This document shows, piece after piece, positions 46,101-58,100 of a stretch of 64,000 nt of DNA. Numbering within the stretch: position 1 is the first letter of the stretch; each line of letters starts with the position of its first letter. The DNA comes from Pithys albifrons albifrons. Its lineage: Eukaryota; Chordata; Aves; Passeriformes; Thamnophilidae. The stretch is taken from positions 1,488,001 through 1,552,000 of the forward strand of contig NC_092474.1 of NCBI RefSeq assembly GCF_047495875.1, read 5' to 3'. A program made the position numbers and the translations under genes. The notes under the pieces were generated by a model. It was not told the origin of the DNA and did no database searches. It saw only the letters and a list, made by a program, of their open reading frames with translations.

Positions 46101-49100
46101 AGATAACATGATGGTGAGCTGGTGCTCCGGGCCTGGGCCTCCCCATCCCTCCTGGGACGGCAGAGTGTCTCGCTGGGACCACAGCTGGGAAGCAACTGAA
46201 CAAAGGCACACCCACACACCGGCTCTTACCCCTCTGAGATGATACAATCTGGTATGGAATATAATATTATTGGCTAGAAGAAGTCAGCTGACAATTTCAG
46301 GCCTGGTTTGAACTTTAAAGCCTAACGCCTTGGCCTACTTGGTTAAACCCATAACAACCAGACAGTTTCAAACGCAGGCCTCTCCAGTCAACTGCTTCTA
46401 TTTCATATATTTCTTTCCTCTATATTTATCCAAAAAACACTTCGCCCCCCAGCATATGTTTGCGTTTTTCTTTCCAATTCCCTGGCAAAAACATTTCTGT
46501 AGAAACAGTGATGTATTTTTTTCCTTCCAACAAATTCAAAACACAGACCAAGCTCCCCAGGTTTTTGTCAAAACAAACAGCATTTTTCAAATGTTTTGAC
46601 TTCAATAAAAACATCAGGTAAACTGAAACAAACACTACCCCTCGCAGGGTCTGCTGTGGTGACTGGTATTGGCAGTGGGATTCATTTCCCAGAGCCAGCA
46701 TTGAAAATTCTTCTCTCTCCCTGCATCCCCCGTCTCATCTACTGTGCATCCTCCAACCCAAAAGGCCTCAGGATTGCCCAGACACTCCTTGTCACTGAGG
46801 GTGCTTTGAGAGAGGACCTTGTTTTTCCTTGTCCTTCTGGAGGCTGCATTTCTAGCTCTGGCTGAAAAAATACAAAATACAGTCCATCCCACTGGATATC
46901 AGAGAAACTGGATATCAGTGATGAAACTTAAATATAATCTCTCTTGCTGCACTGTTAGAAATTCTTGTTTTTGGAGTCTGAGCTTTTCATAGCTGTAAGA
47001 GTTAAACTTGCATGTTACATCTAACTAACCTTTTCCTTTTTAAAGGGCTTGCAGAACACTAATTTAGACCACAATTTTTTTGCTAGCTCTAAAGGAAAAC
47101 GTCTGGTGGAAAATGTCTTCCAGATACCAAATACTTTATTTTTATACCCTTGCCAATCTTCAGAAGAGACAGAAACAGGCTCCCTTCGCCATGGCAGCAG
47201 TCTGGGCTGATACACATGTTGAGTAGGCTGTTCTTGCTCCAACACCCCTATTTAATTTCACTGTAACGATCCATGAAGCAGAGGATTATTCAACCCAAGC
47301 ATTACACTGGCAATCTGAGGTTCCACTGGCTGAGGTTTGCTCTGTGTAGCCTGCTTAGAAAGTCAGGCCATGCTGCTCACATTCACAGTTTGGCTTTTTG
47401 CTGTCAGATGTTTACAAAATAATGTTCTGCTCTTGCTGACCAACAAAGGATTTCAGCCCCACACGCAAATAAATGTTTGTGTGTTCTGGGAATACATCCT
47501 ACCAAGAGTCCCATGGCACAGGATCAGGATTAACTCCCTTCTGTTAACACTGGCATTTATGCCTTTTCATTGCTCTTCAACTCTCCTTTTTAACAAGAAG
47601 ATACCTATACCTCAGTCAGTTATTGACTGGATATAAATAGAAACTATCCCTACTCCTTTAGCCTCCTGAAAGGGCATTTTCTATCCCAGTAACCTGCATG
47701 CCCTGCATGCTGCTCCAGGGAGGCCCTGATTACATCCCCTCTATTTCTTGTCAGATTTAAAGCATTGAAGTGAGAGCTGACACAGGTGGAAGCAATGCCA
47801 TGCCCTCTGCTGAGTTACCTCACTTATATTGCATTGGAAGGGTGTTTTTTTTCCTCTTTACTGAGCTAACTGCTTTGACAGTACTGGTCTCTGGCCCCAG
47901 AACCACTGGCAGTGTTTGGAGCTTGCCTACACCTCCCAGCTGTGGGTTTTTAATGCAGCTCAGAATAAGATGGCAGAGACCATTAAGCACATCTAAACTT
48001 CTCTTGGACTGAGTTCATCAAGCTCTATTTTATGCTTCTTGTCCTAAATAGGGGCTTGAAATCAAGTTTCAAATGTGGATTAGCCACGGCCTGTCCTCAC
48101 TGCAGAGAATGTCAGGGTGGCAGGGGGTGGGCTGAGGGGGGAGATGACAGTGTGTTGACAGGGCAGTGCAGTCAGAGCTGAGAGCAGCTCCCCGGGGCAC
48201 AGTGACACTTGTCCTGGCCAGGCCATGCCATTGCAGGCAGTGCCAATAGTCATCTCCAAGCTCTTGGCCTCATAAACTTGTCTTCCACTTTCTTTTCTCT
48301 TCATACTTTATTTGTTCCTCTTGTACCAGGTTTAGCTGTTGATTTTTCCCTCCATTTCTATCTGCTGCTCTTGCTCAGCTAAAAGTAGCAGGCTCTGCCT
48401 TGCCAGGAGTACAAATGGCCTGGGCTGGGCTTGGCACCCACTGCCACTCCAATGCACCAAGTCATCAGCAGTATCTGCTCGGGCTCATTGCATTCAGCCA
48501 GGGCAAAGCTCTCTGGGGAAACTCCAAGTCTCTGCCACACTGCAGCTTTTGTTTGCTACTTGGGAAAGGAATGAAAGCTTCACTTGTTAGTTGGCCAATA
48601 ATTCTAATTACTTTTGGCCATGAGGCCTGGCTGGAGTAATGGGGTATTTTTTATTTTCTTTCCCAAGCCCCAAGAACAACAGATATGTCCATGTTATTTA
48701 GTTCTAATCCCATCCCATGCAGTCAAACTTTTGCTCAATGGTTGCAACCCATGGATTGCAGCTGCATTTTGCATCTGCAGAGCCTGCCAAGGCCCTGTTT
48801 GCAATCACGAGCCCTCCGTGTTCAGCGATTTCATCGGGGCATCGCGTGCTGCCCTCGCTCCTGCACAGGGTGCCCTGCCCTGCCCTGCCCTGCCCTGCCC
48901 TGCCCTGCCCTGCCCTGCCCGCGCTGCCCACGCTGCCACCTGAGCATGAGAATCTGCCCTTGGCATGTAATGCCTTCCTAGAGAATCCTCGACAAGTGGG
49001 TTGAACTCAGACCTTTCCTCTGCCATCCTGGTGTTAGGCACGGTCAGACCTCCTTCCTGCCAGCTGGGGCTCTGTCCTCTTGTCTCTCCTCTCCACATCT

Positions 49101-52100
49101 CACTGATTTAGTCAGACACCTGCGACAACTAGACCTGTCTGGAGCTGCCTCCTGGGGCTTTTCACAAAGCTTCCAACAGACCTAATTTTTTTTTGTTTGT
49201 TTACTCGAGAATTTTGAAGTACTTTTTTTTTAAATTGAAATTTCTTTTAAATTATGAAAAGTGGATTGTTTTCACACTGGCTGTTTTATATCCATGAGCT
49301 GTGCACCAACCCAAATCTCTGGTCTCCTTGGTGGAACAGTCCTCAGTGGACCACAAGAGATGCAGTCCAAGTGGAGAATGAGCTAAAGAAACATTAGGAT
49401 GCCCAGCCCTGCAAGGTAGAGCATCTCTACAGCCACTGTAGCAGCAGCTCTGAATAGAAGAAAAAAAAAAGAGTTTCCACCAAAATTGTTTATCAAACCT
49501 GGAAACTCTTACTCTTTTGTATGTGTTCAGTTTTAACAGTAAATCAAATTGTTCAGTGAAAGTGAGAGACTCAACACCCAAAGCATGATGAGGGAAGAAG
49601 AATTAAAATGGTGACATTTCAGCCAATTACCAATTTTCAATCCTAATTTCAACTTGGTGAAGAACAGGACTCTTCTTCCACCATACTCACACAGGAAACA
49701 TCTTTGCTGGGGACACCTTGCTCTTCCTTGGTTCGTGCTGCCAAAGTGCAGAGTGGATTGCAAGGTAGTTGTGTCTGCTTTGTAGAGCACAACATTTACA
49801 GAGAACAGCAAGGAAAGGAGCCAAAAGAACGTGAGATATTTCAGTTTCTTAACACAGAACTTGCCCTGTCTATCCATAGTTTATCACAGTTGTCACTTGC
49901 TGAGACTTTTAAAATGGATATTTCATCTGTTCAGCTTTGTCCCAGAGAATATGAATATCTTATAAATTGGAGGGGTAATATACAAGAATCTGAGGAACAC
50001 ACTTTTATTTGTATTTCTGAGAACTCAAACATGGTGTTTGTTAAGTCATGCTAAAAGTTCAATAAAACCTGAGAGTGAGACCATCCAGATAACTAAAAAG
50101 TCTGGGCTGGCAATGCCTGATGTTCAAGGTGGAAGAAAAATGTTCAGTTTTCTTAGAGGACAACATTTCCTTTCTGCTCCTTAAACCCTGACTGGGAATA
50201 TTTTAACAAATTTACTTGTAACATGCCAGTTTTTTGAAACAAGAATCTCCCATAGGAATATATCAGATTTGATTAAATTTTGTTATGGCCTTTGACAGGA
50301 AAGAGCTGGGAGGAGAGGAAGAGAATAAAAAAAATAATGCAATGTGGACAAACCAGGGAATTACACAGAGTTCTCCCACCATCTACCTGAATTCCTTGAT
50401 CCCCACATTAACTCATTCTTTGGGCCATGCTTTGCTTGGTCACTCCTGCTGAAATGATTCTGGTGCCCAAAAAGAGCTTCTGGTGTGTGTATGTTGTGAA
50501 TATTCACATACACAATTTCTAGTCTGAAATATTTCCTGTGTGGTTTGATCTTCCTTGATAAGGCAACACTACTCCTACTTGGGAGCCTTTCCCTGCTCCC
50601 CCTTCCTGAATCAGTGCATTAAAGAAGAGCCTTCCTTGCTTTAGCCTTGAGTTTCCCAGAGAAGCCCAAGCAGGGGCTGATGCCATTGTGCCTCCTGGAG
50701 TAACAGCTCTCTGGATCTCCTCTGGATTAAATTCCCAAGTGCCAAATAGCTCTCCTCCCTTTTCTGAGTCCTCTCTGTATTCACCAGGAATAGTGTATGA
50801 GGTTTTTCTCCCTCAATGCACTTGTCAGTCAAGAAGCATTTTTGAAGAGATCCAATGATACGGTGAAGGAATGAAACCCATCATGCCTGAGATGGAGCAG
50901 ACACTGGCTCACAGCCAACCTCATTAGGTGGTCTCTGAGCCCCTATTATTAAAAACAAACAGTAATGAAATAATGACTGAAAACTTGAAGTCTTGGCTTC
51001 AACTCATCACTACCAAAAACCCTTCCACAGGGGAGATGAAATGCCTTAAATCAACCCCTAAAAAAGAGGAGGAAAAAAGCCATCCAGCAGCACAGATAGT
51101 AGGGAAAACAGTAACACTGGTTGCATCCCATCTGGTCAGTGCCTTAATGCTCCCGTGTGTCTGCACTGTCCTGTGGAGAACCACTGAACACAAAGGCAAA
51201 CCACTCTTGCTTCAGCCATTATAACACTCATTAGTGCCAGCCTTTGCTTGTGATGTCTTTAAGTCTTATTCATCCAAAAGTTAATAACACTGGTTCTTTC
51301 ATAATCTCATTTATATGAAAAATGTGAAGAAATGGTTAAGAACATGCATGTGGTCTCCCTTCAGCCAAGGGGCACATTCACCCTGTAAGAGCTGCCTTTT
51401 AGTGAAATGGTCATACAAACAGCATCTGATGCTCTCTGCTTGCTAAATATAGCCCAGCACGCAGAGTTGGCCATGCAGATGAAATACTCTGTCTAGCAGG
51501 GTAAGAACAGTGTCCCTGCCCAGACCGAAGGCAGGATCTCAGCCCTGCTATTTAGTTCCTGATGTGGAAGAGCAGCTGGCAGGGGGGAGCCTGGTGGGAC
51601 TTGGCAGAGGTCTGAACTCTGTTCCTGCTTTTGCAGTGCTCATGGGAAGAAGATAACAGTTTCATCTCATCTTCAGCTGACTTTCCACCACATGAGCATA
51701 TAATTTTCTTCCCTTGTTTACAGACCTTGCTGCCTTGAGTCTTGGCAAGTATTTTGGATGCTCCTGTAGGTAGGAGAGCTCATAACCTGCTGGGTTCCCC
51801 TCGCAGGATGAGCACAGCTGAGACCTTCCCTTCAGATCTTTAACCCACTCGTGGGCTTGTTGTTGTTGTTGCTGTCTCTCCTTTTCAGGCAGAGAACGTG
51901 CCCCAAAAGGAGCTCATCCAACGCATGCAGTGACCAGGAGGTTAGTGCTAATGGCTTCAGCAATTTCTGTTTCTCTCTTTCATATTGGCTGTTGCACTGT
52001 TTATCTGACGATGTTTACTGGGGCATGTTCTGAGTTGTAGAACAGGATCCAGAACTCCACTGTGGATATCAATGAGCTCCAGCTGGTGGTGCCAAGTCGG

Positions 52101-55100
52101 GAGAATGAAAACAACAACCACTCTGTGAGCCGGGAGCAGGCGGGTAAGCGCAGGGCACCGGCCGGGGCGGGTCAGGGCACCCCCAGCCCTGGGCCACTTA
52201 ATCAGATCGTTTCCTCCCTGCAGTCCTTCTCTCTGTCTCGCCCATGCACAGCTGGAGAGCTGCTTCCCAGCAGAAGGCCTTTGTTGTGGGGACTCTCCCT
52301 TGCTGCTCTCCTCCCTCACTGGGAGGGTAATTCCCCTGGCAAGGAGCAGGCACAAGCACAGCTCCAGCGTGCTGCCAACACAAGCTGTCACAGCACATGG
52401 CATTGCAGAGACACTGGGTTAGCAGAGCAAATATGTTGGGTTCAGGCTGCTACAGGTCCATGAATTCTGGGAGAGTTTCACCTGCCCTGTGCCTAACCTT
52501 GTCCAGAAAGGATGGGGTTTATGAGGCTCAAATTGGCTTTGGGCAACTTCAGCTCCTGGAGCTCACTGTTTCTGTGGGTCTGTATGGCTGGAACTGCTTT
52601 AGGTGATATTTACCTCCCAGTGTGTTCCCAGAGAAGAGCACCCCAGCCAAGCTGCAGAGGATGTCACTCACTGCAATTCTGAGTCACACCACCAGTGCCC
52701 CTTTTGACCAGTGAGGGCCAACAGGGAGCGACCTCATGCTATGATGTGACACACCATCAGTTTCCCAGCAAACTACCAGCCACCAGACACACAGATCTCA
52801 CAAGGGTATCTTGATAAAAAGCTAACTCTGTGCTCCAGGACATGACAATTTCCCAACTCCTTCTTTGGAAACATCATTGAGGAGGTTGTGACCAGAGTTC
52901 TGCTGTCCTTGACCAGATAACAGGCCTTGGGGACACGTGCACACACTCCATGGCAGTCCCTGGAGCATTAGGCTGCCTGTAGGAGCAGCATCACTAGAGT
53001 TTAAACAAGAAGGACAGCTCCCAGTATTAGCAGGTATGAGTAAATACAAATAAATAACAAGTTGAGGAGCCCGCAAGTTTCTGATCTGCAGAACAATTTT
53101 ATGTGTTTAATACAAAGGATTTCAGTTCATGTCTGTCTTTATTAGAAAGCAGACCCAAGGGTGTTTCTCCTCTCCTCTTTTGTTTCATTTTTAAAAGCTT
53201 GCATTTTCAGGAGAGCAAACTGTTGGTTTGAATTTTGTTCTGGCTGGTGCTACAGGCAGCCAAAGGCTGCTCTAGATCATCAAGGAAGGGAGGGAGGGAA
53301 GGAGGGAGGGAGAAGGGTTTGCCATGGAGGAGATGGAAACAGATGTTTTGGACTCTTGCAAGCAGGCTTTATAGATTTTCTCCTTTCTCAGTCACTTCCT
53401 GCAGAGGCAGCACAGAACGGTCTCCTCAGGACACTGACCCAGATGTGCCTTCCTCCATATCCGCAGTGACCACCGAGACCGGCAGCGATGAGGTGTTCAT
53501 CATTTCTGCTGGACCTGGGACCAGTGGCCTGAGCTTTACCACCTACAGAATACAGGTGGGAACGCCCTCTGGCACCTCTAGCAAGCCCCAGGATGTCCCT
53601 CTCAGGCAGCACCTGCCATACCTGTCCATTTATGATACCACCCACTTTCTAAGAGAGGCAGCGACTGAGCCAGGCAGTTCTAACCCTCCAGCTGAGCTGC
53701 CACCAAATGATGGGGCTGAGATCCACCAAGCCAATATCTTCCCAATTTTGGGAAGAGCAAGTATGGAAGTCCAGCTTGAATCTGATAGCCAGTAATGCAG
53801 ATGTCTGCCAGCATGGCAGTAGAACCAGCCCTTTGAAACCTGTTATTTGCCAAGATGTTGTTCCATCAAAATATCACCAGTAGCAGCTGAAAGACCTGGG
53901 AGTCAGATCTGCTCCTGCCCACCACTCCCAAGTGATCAGGGACGTTACTCAGCTCCTTGTTTGGCAGAAGGTTAACTGTCTCACCAGGCTGATGTGAAAA
54001 ATACAGTGTAGGCTCCAAAAGAAATCAAGTGCTTTGAGTGAAAGCACTGGGGCCCTTTCAAATTCAGACAGAAGCCTGAATCGATTCAGCAAGTTTTCTT
54101 ATTTTAGCTCTTTCTGCTGCACTCCTGGTCCTTTATTTCTTTAGGAACAAATGATGGCTCAGAAGCCTCAGGTCTGGCTGTCACCTCTTCAGCCTCGAGT
54201 GACTGCAGACAGGGCACATCCATTACAAGTGTGTGCTGAAGCCTTTCCCAGGTCAATGTTCTCTTCTCCAGTGCCCTCTCTCTTTTTCCCACAAGAGGAT
54301 AAACAACCAGCACAAGGAACTCACATGCCCAGGACAGTCTGTGTAATACTTCTGTCACAGTTTACAAAACAAAAGCATTCTGTATCCCTGCACTTGATTA
54401 GGAAATTAGCCAGGAAGCCAGACTGGTCAGGATTTTCCTCTCCTAGTGTGACACGTGCTGAGCTTTCCCTCCAGCTGCCACACTGATTAACAGGAAGAGA
54501 GAAAGAAGGGAAAACAGCTCTGGTGCCTTCCCTTGCCTTTAAAGTTACCCTCTGTGGAGCTGGGCACTGTGAGCTGGACCCAAACTGGGCACCCTTGCAC
54601 ACCTGGACCTCGTGGTCCTTCTTTCCAGTGCAGAGGCTTCACCTGCTGGCAGTCACATACACACACAGCTGCCAGGCAGAGGGGAAAAGCCACTTTCCTG
54701 CCTCTTTTCCCCACTCTGGTCAGAAGGAACAAATATACTTAAACCCCTCATTTCTATTCTGCCATCACTTCTACAAGGAATCTTCAAAGGAGATTTATAT
54801 ATATATAAAATAAAAGAGTTAGTGCTAAAGCAGTGAAGATAACCCAAAGAATGCAAGTGATTTGCCACATTAGTTGCTCAGGAGGCATCTCCTTCTCGGT
54901 GGTGTCCGTGCTGCACTCGAGTGAGCTGATACTCCCAACCACATCCCTCAAGGGGCAAAAAACCAACCAAGGAAACATGACAGGGCCTCTTTAAATGCCC
55001 CAGGTTTCTCCCCAGAGCTGAAGACTATCCTGGAGAGGTGGAAATGGAGCACAGTGGCTAATTACAAAGGGAGCTCACCAGGCCACTTGATACTCAGGGT

Positions 55101-58100
55101 TTGGGAACGTTAAATGTGTTTACAGTTTAAATTTGCATGTGTACTTTTCGGGTGTAAAATGCAGCTGGCCAGCCATGGTCTGAGCCCTGCAGAGGGGATG
55201 GGGCAGGGCTTTTGTGGCCCAGCACTAGGGAAGTGGGATGAGTTATCCTCTGGAGCACAGCCCGTTTCTTGGCAGGATCCTCCCGCAGTTATCCTCCTGT
55301 GAAAAGATGTGTGAAATCCTGAGCCTTTACAGTGCAGTAAATAATGCCAGCACTCACCTCACCCAAAAGGCTCGACTACACAAAGCAAGATAGAAAGAGC
55401 TTGCATTAAAAAATTATCCCAATCTTTTCACTGAGAAATGGTGTCTGTCTGCCTGGTCCTGTGCCACCCAGCAAGTGTGTCTCAGCTCTGCTGGGCCTGA
55501 GCCAGTGATAAACTGGCTTTGGCTTTTCAGCTTCTAAAACCTACTGGAAAACACCAGTCCCTGGTCAGGAGGGAAGAGCTGGGAGAACAAACATCCATCT
55601 CTGTATGTGACTGGTGTGAGCAAAGGGAGGGCAGGATGGCTTTTGGGTGGCTTCTGAGGTGTCCTCTAGGAGATCCTGCCTTTCTAGTCCCATTTGGTTT
55701 ATTTAAGGCATCATTCAGCCTTTGGCTGACTTGTAACTGTCATCTCTGACTCCAGAGCAGACATTGCAAGGTTCAGATGCAAAGGTGTGAGTAAAGAGTT
55801 CGATCATGGAGGTTTAGGAAACATCTTTTTGTCAAAACATTTTCAAAAATCTAGGTAATACCTTATTCATCTTCACAGCTACTTCCAGTGTATCCTTCTC
55901 AAAACCAGTGGCTAATTTTTACATCAGTTTGGAGGTATTTATAATAATATTAGAATAATAAATCCTAAGACAGTCTGAAGGGGCTTCTGAGGAGAAGACA
56001 GCTGGCTTATAAATATTATAAATAAAGATTGTTACTTTAACCAAATCTGAGAGTAGGAGCTTAATATTGAAACAAATTTATCCAGAGTCTGACTCCTCTC
56101 CCGGCTTCCTACTGAGATTTTTTTCCTACTCTAGTAGCTCATTTCTTGCCTCTCTGCCCATCCAATTCCACTGTGACATTTTCACTAAATAGTTTCTTTG
56201 ATTTGCAGAAACTTGAAGGATTCAGTTTTTCAGAAATAACAAATGACAAGTTTCTGGTTTCTCAGGACTTTTAAATCCAGGACACTGTGGGATTTATTTC
56301 AGACCCTTTATAATGACTATGTAAACTTTGGGAATGTGGATTTGGCATTCTTCTCATGACAACCATATCTGCACAGCTGAAAATTAGAAATATGTTGTGT
56401 AACAGGAGGCTTATATAAATAACAGGTGAAGAATTAGTAAGAATGAAAGGAGATTCATAGGACTGTCAGGGATTCTTTGACTTTTCTGGCTCTAAACTCA
56501 CATCAATATTAAGAACAAAAATTGTGAGTTTAAATGCAATGTCAGAACTTATAAAGTATGGAAGAGACCTTTTCCTAAAGTTCATTCCCACTTTTGATCA
56601 ACTCCACTCATACACAGGGCTGGTGACGATGGTTTAATGTGACCTCACCTTCTCATGATGCCAATTTTACACCTCTCTGGAGATCTTGTTCTACTGCTGA
56701 AGCACATTTGCCACCTGAAGAGCATTTTTTATGCAAAATGAAAATCTCCTTGGCTCCAATCCAGTTCTTGTGCTTCTTATTCTATTTACCACAGACAGCA
56801 AGAACTGATTATTCCCTTTCTCTTTATTTTTAATTCTTTTTTTTTAATTCTTTAGTTACACAGGATAAAGAGCATCACTTTTTCAGTCTTTTCTCCTGAA
56901 TCATGCAGTTTTCAGACTTCTGATTCTCTTGTTTTTTGCTTCTGGATCTCTGTCATTAGGCCCCATCCTGCCTGAAGTTTTATTTCCCCAAACAGCCTTC
57001 CATGGGCCAAGCAGAGTGGAAGAATTATGTTTTACATGGTGAATTTTACTGCTCTGATCTCTCACATGTCTCCAGTAGAATTAAGCTGTAGGTATGTCAT
57101 GCTTTTGGTTAGTGAGACTGGTAGGACTATTTCTTACGTAACTGAATTTTCCCAGTGTTAACCCCAAGCACAACTTCCCTCCAGGGAAGCCAGAAAACTT
57201 CAGGCAGCTCAAGAGCAATGAGAAGTTCCATTCCCATGTCCTCTGAGAATGACTAAATAAATCAGCCTCTTGCACTAACAGCAAGTGGTTTTTTGAGTGT
57301 TTTAAAAATGTTTTGAGGAAAGATGCTGTAAACGATCTTTATTTACTCTTTTCAGGACAAAAACCTAAAAAGAAGTGTGACCAGCCCAGCCTCCGTGTCT
57401 GACTGGCTGAGCTCCAACCCCCCAGCGGCGGGAGCAGACGCTGCTGAGAAGGGGAATGTCCAGCTGGACCATCCCTGTCCCAGGCAGCGCACCTGGAGTG
57501 CCCGCACCTTCCACGACTTCCTGGCTCCCATCCCACAGCTCCAGAAAAAATGGTGTAGCTGGACCACCAACAGCCCCTTCACAAAGCTGGTGGACAACAG
57601 TGTAAGTGTTGCAGGGAGGGAGGACGTGCTGGTCAGACCCCCCCAGCTGCTGAGGGGACACATTTTCCCCTTGGCCTCTGCTTTGCCTCTCCCCTGCAAT
57701 GCCATACACATTTCAGTCTGTCTCCTTTGGTGTGTGGGAAATTCTTTTGCCCAGCTGTATTCTAATTTAGTCAGGCTTTCTTGAAGTATTAGAAGCTGTG
57801 TTTGCCAGCAGTTAGCACCTGGTTAAGAAATTCTCCACAGTCCCAAAAAAACATTAAAAATGCCCTCAGACAAGATTATCTCACTGAGTGTTCTGATATG
57901 TGCATTTTCCCCTGGGTTATGCCTTAAATTTATTATAATTGATGTATTATTATTGCATTGCAAGAGCCAGTAGGTTTGGGAGGGATACTCGGTCTCATTG
58001 ACCGTAATCATCAAACCAACAGCTTGTTACAAAGTTAATAGATGTTTTTTTCCTTTTTAGAGTAATAACATAGGGTTTTGCCAAAGAATGCATCTCACCT

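Larger units (their letters stand above)
44935..51888. other. CUB-domain gene intron 2 (7.0 kb)
   Basis: Contains a 330-bp solo LTR at 45,654-45,983, a possible older retroviral remnant at about 46,040-46,390, a short direct duplication at 46,891-46,917 and the (TGCCC)10 array at 48,871-48,920. No further exon was recognised. Confidence 0.6.
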
